A DNA stretch of 64,000 nucleotides from Streptomyces diastatochromogenes (GCF_002242805.1 NZ_MCGQ01000004.1:62001-126000); one strand, 5' to 3'; positions 24,562 through 31,740 are shown, counted from the stretch's first letter. Numbers and translations are program-made. The notes: generated by a model from the letters alone, not told the origin.

Positions 24562-25544
24562 AGGGCGACCCCCCAAACCTGTGCCATGTCGGTGAGCATG
24601 TTGTCTGGTAGCTCGCCAGTGTCCCAGGCACTGCGAAGACGGTAGCGAGCATTGTTGGACAGCCGTTCAAAAATGATCAGACTCTCCGGTTGGCTGGCCA
24701 GCAGGTAGCGACCGTGCCTCAGAAAGTGAGCACTGTTGGGCCCGTAGTCGGTGTAGGCCCGTTCAATTCTGTCGCGGAAGCGTTCGGCGAACTGGGTCAG
24801 GTGTTCTCTGTAGCCGTCGGGGTCATCAATGGTCCGCGACAGGACGTCGATGACGTTGTAGGACAGCTCTGTGCTGAATGGGTGGTCGGTGAAGGTGCGG
24901 TAGACCTGCTCGACCACGTCGAGGAGCTGGTTACTGCGGGCGAGTTCGGGGTGCTGCGCCATGGCTTCTACCCCCCGTTCAACCTCGAGGTCGAACAGTT
25001 CGACCAGAGCGATCAGACGGTACAGCGAACGACTGACATCGGCTGGAGGTGCGGCACCGGGCTTGTAGAGAAGCTTGTGAGACATACGCGACCACAGGTC
25101 GACCGCCTCGGTACGTAGTTGGATCTCGCACTCGTAGGGCGTACCGTCGGGGTCCGCCTCGTTCCCGACCATGATGGCCTGGATGTGAAGGCGTGGATAG
25201 CGCAGACGGTCCTCATGACCGGGTGTGTGGCGGTCGTCCTGTACCTCGACGACGTCGAGACAACGTTTGATCTCGTCCAGGGCAGGGTCGAGGAGACCTC
25301 CATGGGGCACGACGACACGCACGCCAGCCTTGTCGGTGATCTGCTTCCACGGGTCGGTGTAGTTCTTGCGGTACACCTTCGTTTGGAAGCTGCTGACCTC
25401 CTTGGCTCGGGCGGTCACCTGACAGGTAACCCGCCGACGAGCAAGGTGCTCCTCGAGGTGGGTCTTCGTCGCCTCGACTGCCTCTTCGATCCGCGGCCGC
25501 TCCCGCTGGTAGCGCTGGAAGGCCTCCTCGACACTCAGAGACAT
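24558..25544 (-). CDS. RelA/SpoT-domain nucleotide synthetase-like protein, stand-alone
   Basis: A protein of 328 residues from the ATG at 25544 behind GGCGGAG. Residues about 40-161 hold the synthetase core: VTARAKEVSSFQTKVYRKN, then ITDKAGVRVVVPHGG (Asp71, the metal-binding Asp), YPRLH (Tyr116 and His120 where GYxSxH is usual), and YECEIQLRTEAVDLWSRMSH (Glu140 of the EIQxRT motif), HKLLYK. There is no HD hydrolase, TGS or ACT domain. The C-terminal 165 residues are helical and unassigned. Small alarmone synthetases make (p)ppGpp; toxic relatives (toxSAS, CapRel) make ppApp or pyrophosphorylate tRNA. It lies between an NdpA-like gene and a membrane protein. Synthetase residues look intact, so I expect activity; product and target are unknown. 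Confidence 0.8.
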   Translation of the reverse strand: MSLSVEEAFQRYQRERPRIEEAVEATKTHLEEHLARRRVTCQVTARAKEVSSFQTKVYRKNYTDPWKQITDKAGVRVVVPHGGLLDPALDEIKRCLDVVEVQDDRHTPGHEDRLRYPRLHIQAIMVGNEADPDGTPYECEIQLRTEAVDLWSRMSHKLLYKPGAAPPADVSRSLYRLIALVELFDLEVERGVEAMAQHPELARSNQLLDVVEQVYRTFTDHPFSTELSYNVIDVLSRTIDDPDGYREHLTQFAERFRDRIERAYTDYGPNSAHFLRHGRYLLASQPESLIIFERLSNNARYRLRSAWDTGELPDNMLTDMAQVWGVAL

Positions 25545-25593
25545 GTGGACTCCGCCGGGTAGGCCAGGAAGATGCCGTCGCTGATGCCCATGC

Positions 25594-26775
25594 CTATGCC
25601 GATGACTGCTCGGTGCCCATGTTCGTCTGCATCGCTTGGGCTGGCACAGGGAGGACCCCCTCAAGCCCCGGAATCATCTCTGCCCGAGAAACGGGGTCTT
25701 CCGCACGGTTGACAGGTTTGGGCCGGCGGCCCGCCGCGGCACCGCTGCTGGCTTTGTCGAGGGTGGCGGTGACGGTGACTGTGGTCCGGCCGTCCCCGAG
25801 ATCCTCCACGGTCACTGAGCCGTCCCTCACGGCCTCTAGCGGCGCGACGAGGAAGGCCCCGTTGGACAGGTCCACCCGCACCTTCTCCATCCGGTTGCCG
25901 ATGAGATCGGTGTTCTTGTCGAAGGCACGGATCGGTACGTCGTTCTCCGCCAGGAACCCGGCGAAGTCGTCGCGGTGCGCTTCCTGCAGATGTGTTTGGA
26001 TGAAGGCGTTGGGGTCCAGTGTCGGAGCAGCGCTCTGAAGCTCAACCATGACGGCCATGACATAGTCGACACGCACATCGGAGCTGGCGAAGCGGGTGTT
26101 GACCCAATCCATGGCCGTGTCATGGAAGCGGCGTGTGAGTTCCCTGGGGTCGTTCTGGTGCCGGCAGCCGAGGAACTTCTCGAGGAAGAAGCGGGCCACG
26201 TCCTTGCCCGATGTCTGGGGGTCGGCGGCCCAGCCCTGGAGCCTTGGCTCGGTGACCCCCTCTTCGGAGAAGAGGGCCACCTTGTACACCTTCGACTTCT
26301 CGGTGAACAAGAGGTTGGCGAAATACTGCATGTCAAAGGTCCGCAGCCCGTCGGCGAGAATCCCGTTCGCCTGCATGCCGGTTTCCTGCTCCAGCTTGAC
26401 CATCAGAAGAGCTGGGTGACCGTCCAGGCGGGCAGCGGCGACCAGGAGTAGGCCTGCCGGGCTCTTCCCCGTCTGGCTGTCACGCAGTGCATGAGCGAGC
26501 TCACCGGAGACCTGCACGAGATCCTGTTCACCACTCAGAAAGGCCCGAACAGCGTCTGGCAGGGGCGACTTCAGCTCCGGGTCCTCCACGACCTCGCGTC
26601 CCAGGCGGTCGAGCACGTCACGGAGCTTCGACTGCAGAGCTGTACGCACGTCATCGTCGAATCGGCATACCGTCTCGCTGAGCTTGAGGGGAAGGGATTC
26701 CTCGTCTTTGGCGCGCTGAGGCACCTCGTGCACGATGGCCTGGTCAACGACAAGGTCTCCGAAGTCAGTCCGCAC
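25594..26775 (-). CDS. NdpA-like nucleoid-associated protein
   Basis: A protein of 393 residues from the GTG at 26775, the likeliest start since the family begins near here (VRTDFGDLVVDQAIVHEVPQ). The order of conserved parts fits the 37-kDa nucleoid-associated family (YejK/NdpA): VDQAIVHEVPQ, long helices with LRDVLDRLGREV, FLSGEQDLVQVSGELAHALR, and GKSPAGLLLVAAARLDGHPA followed by LMVKLEQETGMQ. Residues 330-393 are an Ala/Pro-rich extension not in YejK. It is the first gene of the minus-strand run and ends 49 bases before the RelA/SpoT-like gene. NdpA homologues recur in phage-defence islands, which fits the neighbourhood. Assignment rests on pattern, not alignment. Confidence 0.65.
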   Translation of the reverse strand: MRTDFGDLVVDQAIVHEVPQRAKDEESLPLKLSETVCRFDDDVRTALQSKLRDVLDRLGREVVEDPELKSPLPDAVRAFLSGEQDLVQVSGELAHALRDSQTGKSPAGLLLVAAARLDGHPALLMVKLEQETGMQANGILADGLRTFDMQYFANLLFTEKSKVYKVALFSEEGVTEPRLQGWAADPQTSGKDVARFFLEKFLGCRHQNDPRELTRRFHDTAMDWVNTRFASSDVRVDYVMAVMVELQSAAPTLDPNAFIQTHLQEAHRDDFAGFLAENDVPIRAFDKNTDLIGNRMEKVRVDLSNGAFLVAPLEAVRDGSVTVEDLGDGRTTVTVTATLDKASSGAAAGRRPKPVNRAEDPVSRAEMIPGLEGVLPVPAQAMQTNMGTEQSSA

Positions 26776-27346
26776 TTCCCACCCTACGCATCCCCGCCCG
26801 CACCCCCAGTGACGGACGTACTGTCGCCAGGCGCAATCCGGGGCGCTGAGGTCCCTGTCTGGCGCACACCTGTGCTGCATTGCCTCGCACGATTCACGAC
26901 AGAGACCGCCGATTGCCTTGTCCGTGTCACATGCCGCAAACCGTGTCGCACATCGTAACGGGGTAGGCGGCAGATGCAGACGGACTATCAAGTTGGTGGC
27001 CGAACTCCAGCGGTCGACTTGCCCGGGCGAGGGCGCGCGCACCAGCGAAGTCCGGTCACCCTGTCTGTGCTGCCCCATACGTTGTGGGGCACCATCCGGC
27101 TAGCCGCGTACCGCCGGTCGCTGCTCGGCCCGCGCCCACGCCGCGGGCAGCCCAGGGGGCGGCTAAGGTCTTTAGCGCCCCGCTAAGTGAACTCTGGCGT
27201 GCCTGAGCATCGCCGTTGTCCTTGCTGGCCCCTGACCTGACCAGCCCAAGCCACACACGGCCCCGGTGCCGTCCGACGCACACACCTGCACCACGGGAGC
27301 GCTGTCCGCGCCGGGCGGTGCCGGGGATGGTGGGAGACTACGGGCC
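26776..27346. other. Non-coding stretch upstream of the NdpA-like gene
   Basis: I see no supported gene in these 570 bases. Open frames here on the minus strand extend the NdpA-like frame upstream without a good start or conserved sequence, and those on the plus strand are short with mixed third positions. The promoter of the leftward operon should lie close to 26800. Bases 27225-27250 contain GGCCCCTGACCTGACC, a phrase also present near 17667. Confidence 0.35.
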
Positions 27347-27640
27347 GTGTCTGGGTTCGCGAGAGATCCGAAGCACTACGGCGATCGGCTAGAGGACGAG
27401 CCGCTGGACAGCAAGTGGTCCTGCTACCACGCCATGCACTGCGGCTGCGGGCAGGACTGGCTTACCGCCCACGTCATCCCTGCCGGGTTCACCGTCCTGC
27501 CGCGCGGCGAAACCGGCTACTACGGGCTCGTCGGGCCTGGTCTGACTGCTTCGGTCTCAGGCCACTGCTGGACCGGCTCCATGGCGTTCGTAGAGTCGCT
27601 TCACTTGCTTAACCCAGAAGCCGAACTTCTCGTCCGCTGA
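27347..27640 (+). CDS. Doubtful small Cys-containing protein
   Basis: A possible protein of 97 residues from a GTG at 27347 with WSCYHAMHCGCGQDWLTAHV and FTVLPRGETGYYGLVGPGL. Third positions are GC-rich through about residue 65, as in real genes, then lose the bias where the frame runs 84 bases into the opposite-strand gene at 27557. It has no ribosome binding site that I trust. It may be a real short gene whose original stop was lost, or a chance frame. Confidence 0.3.
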   Translation: MSGFARDPKHYGDRLEDEPLDSKWSCYHAMHCGCGQDWLTAHVIPAGFTVLPRGETGYYGLVGPGLTASVSGHCWTGSMAFVESLHLLNPEAELLVR

Positions 27641-27982
27641 CGCGCTCATGGGAAGCAGTTGCAGTTCCTTGGCCAACTGATAGAAACCGGAGCCAGCGTC
27701 GTTGGCGCCCAAGTAATTCACGAGAGCCGAGAGCATGAGAGGTGGGTCCGAGGGATCGATCTCAGGATCTCGCTCCACGATCAGTCCGAGCAAATGCCCC
27801 ACCGAGGCCCGCTCGTCAGCGCGCTCGAAGTCGAAGGGGCGGCAGCCCGTTCGTCTGGCTAGAGTCACGCTGAGCTCGGTGTACGTGGTGAGCTTGCCCA
27901 ACTTCGCTCGCTCTACTAGGAAGGCACGCCCGGCATCTACCAGCTCGTCCCATTCACTGTCCGCCCGACCATATGCAGACAT
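27557..27982 (-). CDS. Conserved hypothetical protein of Streptomyces elements
   Basis: A protein of 141 residues starting MSAYGRADSEWDELVDAGRA. It continues with LGKLTTYTELSVTLARRTGC, FDFERADERASVGHLLGLIV and MLSALVNYLGANDAGSGFYQ, then LGVWVKQV-like KFGFWVKQVKRLYERHG. The segment TTYTELNxxLxRRTG recurs, from memory, in many Streptomyces proteins of unknown function, often near mobile genes. It is soluble and helical. It stands alone on the minus strand. Function unknown. Confidence 0.75.
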   Translation of the reverse strand: MSAYGRADSEWDELVDAGRAFLVERAKLGKLTTYTELSVTLARRTGCRPFDFERADERASVGHLLGLIVERDPEIDPSDPPLMLSALVNYLGANDAGSGFYQLAKELQLLPMSASADEKFGFWVKQVKRLYERHGAGPAVA

Positions 27983-28090
27983 CCTGCCCCCTGAGCTACG
28001 TTCATCCGCGAGCGGGAACGTACAGGGCTAGCACAGCGCTCCACAATCACTCGATGGGCGGAGCGCTACAGCTCCGGGGTTTGGCGAGAA

Positions 28091-28160
28091 ACACCCCATC
28101 TTGCCTGACCGCTAGCCCTGGATGGAAACCCGTTAGGCCTGAGGGCTCTGACCTGGGCTT
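28091..28160 (+). repeat. Inverted copy of the ettA leader sequence
   Basis: The 22 bases beginning ACACCCCATCTTGCCTGACC at 28091 are found exactly on the opposite strand in the ettA leader (ending about 44552). CCTGGATGGAAACC and TGACCTGGG follow in the same order in both, with changed bases between; overall about three quarters of 60-70 positions agree. It lies in non-coding DNA inside the element. Confidence 0.7.
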
Positions 28161-28187
28161 TCATCGCTGGCGACGGCGGGACATCTG

Positions 28188-28244
28188 TCATTGTCGGTCG
28201 CTGTTGGTCGGCCTCGGGCGCCCTCGCACGGCCCAGAGACGGCC
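28188..28244 (+). repeat. Direct repeat copy B, far end of the conflict-gene operon
   Basis: Counterpart of 22919-22972, with TGTCATTGTCGG, GTCGGCCTCGGGCG and the identical end block CGGCCCAGAGACGGCCC. It contains a ten-base insertion relative to copy A. Confidence 0.6.
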
Positions 28245-28566
28245 CAGAGCTGATCATCACGGACCGGCTGGTTGACCGACGACGGACACCTCCGATACGA
28301 GCCGCATGAGCCTCAGCCGACGACAGCCAGCCACGACGGCGGGTGCACCGACCGACCAGGCGCGCGTGTGTCTCGCTGCACCCCCACCGGCCTCGACCAC
28401 GCTGCACTGCCGTCGACGGGAGCAAGCCGCGCCGGCCGGGCCGTGGGGACGGAACAGAGTTGATCGCTTCGCAAAGCTCTCAGCTTGGGAAGCTGAGGTG
28501 ATCGAGGGTTTGCTGCTGGGCTGACCTGCATCGGCGGATTGCCGGCACCCGAGGGGCGGTCCTCTG

Positions 28567-28620
28567 GTTCCCCGGTGTTCCCCGTGGTTCCCCGCACGTT
28601 CTGGCACGGCTGATTCCCCG
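28567..28620 (+). repeat. Iteron-like array of GTTCCCCG
   Basis: GTTCCCCG occurs at 28567-28574, 28577-28584 and 28587-28594, exactly ten bases apart, and ATTCCCCG at 28613-28620. Short direct 8-mers at helical spacing mark plasmid iterons and the clt transfer sites bound by Streptomyces TraB proteins. No TraB or Rep gene is present, so it could be a relic. Confidence 0.5.
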
Positions 28621-28783
28621 ACCGCGGGTAGCCCACGGCATCCGTGGCCGCTGCCACTCGTGGATCGGGCGTGCTCAAGCACCTCATGCTCAGCCTGAAC
28701 TAAAACAGCGACATGGCCTGAGCAGTACTTGTCCTCACCACGCACTAGAGATGACCGTGAGAGGGCCTCACTCTCTTGGTGAG

Positions 28784-29158
28784 TCAAGACGAACTGAGTA
28801 TCCGGTCCAACTCGAACCGGCGCGTATCGACCTCGTCATCGTAGATGTGGGTGAAGTCGCGGAGATCTTTTCGGCGCCCCCGGTCAAGGAGGTGCTGTAC
28901 CTCAAGGAGCGTGCCGGCGGAGATCCCGAAGAGCCACATCTGGTCACAGACGTCGATGAGTCGACAACACCACTCAAGGGTCTGTTTGCGGCCTGGAAGG
29001 CCGCCCTCGAAAAGTGCATAGGGCAATGCTCTGAACGGGTTGAGCGGCGCGTGCCCCTGCTCGACTACAAGGTTCTGGAACTTATCTGCTTGGTTCGCCA
29101 TCCTGCTCGGGCAGGCCATATAGATGAGCAGGGGAGTGGTTAGCTTTTCCTCGTTCAC
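28784..29158 (-). CDS. Nucleoside deoxyribosyltransferase-like (DRHyd/DUF4406-type) protein
   Basis: A protein of 124 residues from a GTG at 29158. The core pattern is LLIYMACPSRMANQADKF, then VVEQGHAPLNPFRALPYALF, RQTLEWCCRLIDVCDQMWLF in outline, and GISAGTLLEVQHLLDRG, a Rossmann-like fold in which the Glu of 'GTLLEV' matches the catalytic Glu of nucleoside 2-deoxyribosyltransferases and related NAD- or nucleotide-cleaving families (DUF4406, TIR and SLOG relatives). A TACAAT hexamer lies just upstream of the GTG and no ribosome binding site is seen, so the message may be leaderless. It follows the membrane protein at 29202 by 43 bases. I infer a nucleotide-processing enzyme in a conflict pair. 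Confidence 0.65.
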   Translation of the reverse strand: MNEEKLTTPLLIYMACPSRMANQADKFQNLVVEQGHAPLNPFRALPYALFEGGLPGRKQTLEWCCRLIDVCDQMWLFGISAGTLLEVQHLLDRGRRKDLRDFTHIYDDEVDTRRFELDRILSSS

Positions 29159-29201
29159 GCCAGAATTGTACAGTGGCTCTTCGACCGCATCCCCGGTCGG
29201 G

Positions 29202-29702
29202 TCACCGGATCAGCAAGGCTAGGTAAGCAAGCTCGCCCGCAACCATGGCCGCCACAAAGATGGCGACAGCCCGGGAAACACGTAGACGTTTTTCGGATCG
29301 AAACTTACTGAGGCGCCCGTAATGCTCCATTTTGAGGCCTGGTACGGTCTCGTTCAGTTTCTTCTCAATGTCAACGAGGCGGGCGTTCCGAATCTCGCCA
29401 TACCTGTTCATGGGAAGGAATATCCCAAAATACCAGAAGGCAATAGGGATAGGGGCAAGGGCTACAATATAGCTGCCCTTACCCAGAGCTAACACGCCCG
29501 CGCTGATCGCAACAAACAGCCCGCCAGCCTGCCAGATGGTGGCGTACGTGTGTCGATAGCTTTCCATGCACTGCTGATATTCAATCAGATATGCCTGAAC
29601 GGCCTCGGCGGGTACGGTGAGAGTCGGGTTTGTTTGACTCCATCTTTCATATCTCAGCATCCAGCCCATGGCATACTCCCTCGCTCTCGCGGGGTGTGAC
29701 AT
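29202..29702 (-). CDS. Three-helix membrane protein, SLATT-like candidate effector
   Basis: A protein of 166 residues. After a 55-residue cytoplasmic N-terminus come two close helices (about 58-77, WQAGGLFVAISAGVLALG; 80-97, IVALAPIPIAFWYFGIF), a 40-residue helical linker with GEIRNARLVDIEKKLNETVP, and a last helix (about 144-165, AVAIFVAAMVAGELAYLALL). The two-helix hairpin followed by a charged helical linker resembles the SLATT/S-4TM effectors that pair with nucleotide-signal enzymes. Its gene is clearly richer in A and T than the rest of the window, so it came from outside. The partner gene at 28784 follows by 43 bases. Family membership is a guess from architecture. Confidence 0.7.
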   Translation of the reverse strand: MSHPARAREYAMGWMLRYERWSQTNPTLTVPAEAVQAYLIEYQQCMESYRHTYATIWQAGGLFVAISAGVLALGKGSYIVALAPIPIAFWYFGIFLPMNRYGEIRNARLVDIEKKLNETVPGLKMEHYGRLSKFRSEKRLRVSRAVAIFVAAMVAGELAYLALLIR

Positions 29703-30322
29703 CCTTGCCAGTCGATTCCTCAGCCTTCGAAGTAACGACTTGCATGACTCCTTGCTGCTACAAGCTTAGGGGCTCAAGAGAGAGACGGCCAGCGGGCCAT
29801 CGTGGCGGCCAAGCCTTAGAGCTCGAACAATCGACGCTCGACTGTCCGGTTTTATTGCGGGGTCAATATCCTTTCCAAATTTCATCCGCGGCGTGCCGAT
29901 TGAGGTCGGTGGAGTGGCTTTGGGGTGGCGCTGCTTTGGCGCGAGTGATCATGGCCCCGTAAGCTTCCGGCGTGTCGGGCAGGTAGTGGACCTGCCTGGT
30001 AAAGCACGACGTTGGGGCCATGATCTTCGAGGCTCGCGCCAAAGTGGCTCCATAAAGCCGTGGAGCCGACCGCCTCAGCCACGACGTACCCCTTCTCTGG
30101 CATGAGGTGGCTGATTGCTGTGCGCGCGGCACGGGCACCGGCCGGGCTGGAGCGGGGCGGAGACATGAGCGCAGGCCCGGCCGGGGGCCGGGCCGCGCGC
30201 GGGGAGCGGAGCGAGCCGCACTTGATGAAGTAGGGAAAGTTCTATCCCGATCGCGTTCTTGTGGCCGGACGCTCCCGCTGTTGGCATGGCGGTATCGATG
30301 CTGACGAGTCTCTGGGGGGACC
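29703..30322. other. Non-coding stretch with a nested inverted repeat
   Basis: No supported gene in these 620 bases. The first part (to about 29880) is AT-richer, like the gene beside it; the end (30150-30230) has a GGCCCGGC...GCCGGGCC hairpin and the phrase GGGGAGCGGAGCGAGC. The nested inverted repeat at 29935-30043 is listed separately. The start of the NERD gene at 30323 has GGGGGGA two bases before the ATG. Confidence 0.4.
29935..30043. other. 109-base nested inverted repeat, possible structured RNA or DNA site
   Basis: TTTGGCGCGAG (29935-29945) pairs with CTCGCGCCAAA (30033-30043). Inside, ATCATGGCCCC (29948-29958) pairs with GGGGCCATGAT (30014-30024). At the centre GGCAGGT (29978-29984) pairs with ACCTGCC (29990-29996) around AGTGG. 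All three stems are perfect; the outer two are separated by 2 bases on one side and 8 on the other. The element lies in a non-coding stretch between the membrane protein gene and the NERD remnant. A transcript would fold into one long, bulged hairpin. Confidence 0.6.
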
Positions 30323-30846
30323 ATGGTCGAGCTGACAGTCACACGCTGGAAGAGGCACGGTCGCGACCGTCTGTACGCCAATCTTCCCGATGGCACAGCC
30401 GTTGGCTGGGCTGACTGCAAGACAGGCCGGATCACTGTTCTGCTCAGGCAGTACGAGGAGGCTGTGATCGCCACGCTGCAGCGGCACTTAGTCAGCCTGG
30501 AGCACACGCCGGCACGCGGGCCGATGTCTCCCAGCCAGGCCTCTGGGCTGCTGCCGCCGCTGCGTGCCGACGACGACCACGCGGAGAACCCTCCCGGGAA
30601 GGTGTTGCAGGAGCGGCTCGCGACAGAGAGCGCAGGACTTCCGACGCGGGCTGTGGGCCCGGCTTCTCCGGCGTCCCGCTGCAGGGGACTCGTGGCGTAA
30701 GGGCTTGGCTGGGGAGCGACGTGTGGGAGCCGAACTCGATCGACTTCGGCCTCAAGGGTGGCGGGTACTGCACTCTGTCCCGCTGCCCCGGGAAGTGGAC
30801 CTCGACCACCTGCTCATCGGGCCAGGGGGTCTGCTGCAGGTTTGGG
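30323..30846 (+). pseudogene. NERD-domain protein remnant (frameshift, cut by IS)
   Basis: The ATG at 30323 follows GGGGGGA. Frame one encodes VELTVTRWKRHGRDRLYANL, PDGTAVGWADCKTGRITVLL, the usual beginning of Streptomyces NERD proteins. Near 30650 the reading moves to another frame, where LWARLLRRPAAGDSWRKGLA, GERRVGAELDRLRPQGWRVL and HSVPLPREVDLDHLLIGPGG give the start of the NERD nuclease-related domain. The gene is then cut at about 30844 by the IS3 end; its C-terminal two thirds are missing. Full-length relatives are about 250-300 residues. It is doubly inactivated. Confidence 0.8.
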
Positions 30847-30858
30847 TGACAGGTTCGA

Positions 30859-31740
30859 TCACGCGGCCTGGAGGGCCGGTGTGGTCATGACGGTTTCGAA
30901 TTCGACGGGGGTCAGCCGGCCGAGCGAGGCTTGTCTCCGGCGCCGGTGGTAGGTCCTCTCGATCCAGGTCACGATCGCGATCCGCAGTTCCTGGCGGGTG
31001 GCCCACGAACGGCGGTCGAGAACGTTCTTCTGCAGCAGGCTGAAGAAGGACTCCATGGCCGCGTTGTCGCCGGCTGCCCCGACTCTCCCTATCGAACCGG
31101 CCATCTGGTGGCCGTCGAGCGCCCGCACGAATTTCCGTGACCGGAACTGCGATCCGCGATCGCTGTGCAGAATGCACCCGGCGACATTCTCACGCTGGGC
31201 GACAGCGTTGTTCAGCGCGGTCACGGCGAGGCGGGACTTCATCCGTGCGTCGATGGAGTAGCCGACGATCCTCTTGCTGAAGACGTCCTTGATCGCACAG
31301 AGATACAACTTGCCTTCGGCAGTGGCGTGTTCGGTGATGTCGGCGAGCCACAGGCGGTTGGGGCCATCCGCGGTGAAGTCACGGCGGACCAGGTCGTCGT
31401 GCACCGGCGGACCGGCTTTCTTGGTCCTGCCGCGCTTCTTGCCGAACACGCTCCACCAGCGGTTGTCCCGGCAGATCCGCCACGCGGTCCGGTCGGCCAT
31501 GACCGAACCCGCGTCGCGGGCCTCGTCGGCCAGGAAGCGGTAGCCGAACTCCGGATCCTCGCGGTGGGCGTCGAACAAGGCGTTCGCGCGGTAGGCCTCC
31601 TCCAGCACGGCATCGGTCACCGGCCGGTCGAGCCAGCGGTAGTAGGGCTGGCGGGCAAGCTTCAGGGCCCGGCACGTGACCGTGACGGGAATTCCACCCG
31701 TGGCCAGCTCCTTCACGAGCGGGTAGATCCTTTTCCCGGC
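30859..31740 (-). CDS. IS3 transposase OrfB (DDE integrase domain)
   Basis: About 293 residues, read from the region where orfA shifts frame (about 31735-31740). It carries HTH_21-like sequence (FDAHREDPEFGYRFLADEA) and an rve integrase domain: FTADGPNRLWLADITEHATA (first Asp), GCILHSDRGSQFRSRKF (second Asp), and DNAAMESFFSLLQKNVLDRR (Glu), the DDE triad of IS3. The frame has no good start of its own. A GGGAAAAGGA tract at the shift point suits the programmed -1 frameshift that makes the OrfAB fusion. All catalytic residues look intact. Confidence 0.9.
   Translation of the reverse strand, partial: AGKRIYPLVKELATGGIPVTVTCRALKLARQPYYRWLDRPVTDAVLEEAYRANALFDAHREDPEFGYRFLADEARDAGSVMADRTAWRICRDNRWWSVFGKKRGRTKKAGPPVHDDLVRRDFTADGPNRLWLADITEHATAEGKLYLCAIKDVFSKRIVGYSIDARMKSRLAVTALNNAVAQRENVAGCILHSDRGSQFRSRKFVRALDGHQMAGSIGRVGAAGDNAAMESFFSLLQKNVLDRRSWATRQELRIAIVTWIERTYHRRRRQASLGRLTPVEFETVMTTPALQAA

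Larger units (their letters stand above)
27983..28783. other. 800-base non-coding region rich in repeats
   Basis: No gene is supported. The region contains three kinds of repeat: a block at 28091-28160 that resembles, in inverted orientation, the leader of ettA at 44491-44552; the direct repeat copy B at 28188-28244; and a 10-base-period array of GTTCCCCG at 28567-28594 with a further ATTCCCCG at 28613. It separates the RelA/SpoT operon side of the element from the deoxyribosyltransferase-like pair. Confidence 0.5.

Noticed and set aside
28257..28787. Minus-strand open frame in the repeat-rich intergenic region
   Set aside because: Crosses the iteron-like array, no family pattern, poor third-position bias.
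29882..30166. 94-codon minus-strand frame across the nested inverted repeat
   Set aside because: It crosses stems and ends in noise; no ribosome binding site or recognised motif. I kept the inverted repeat instead.
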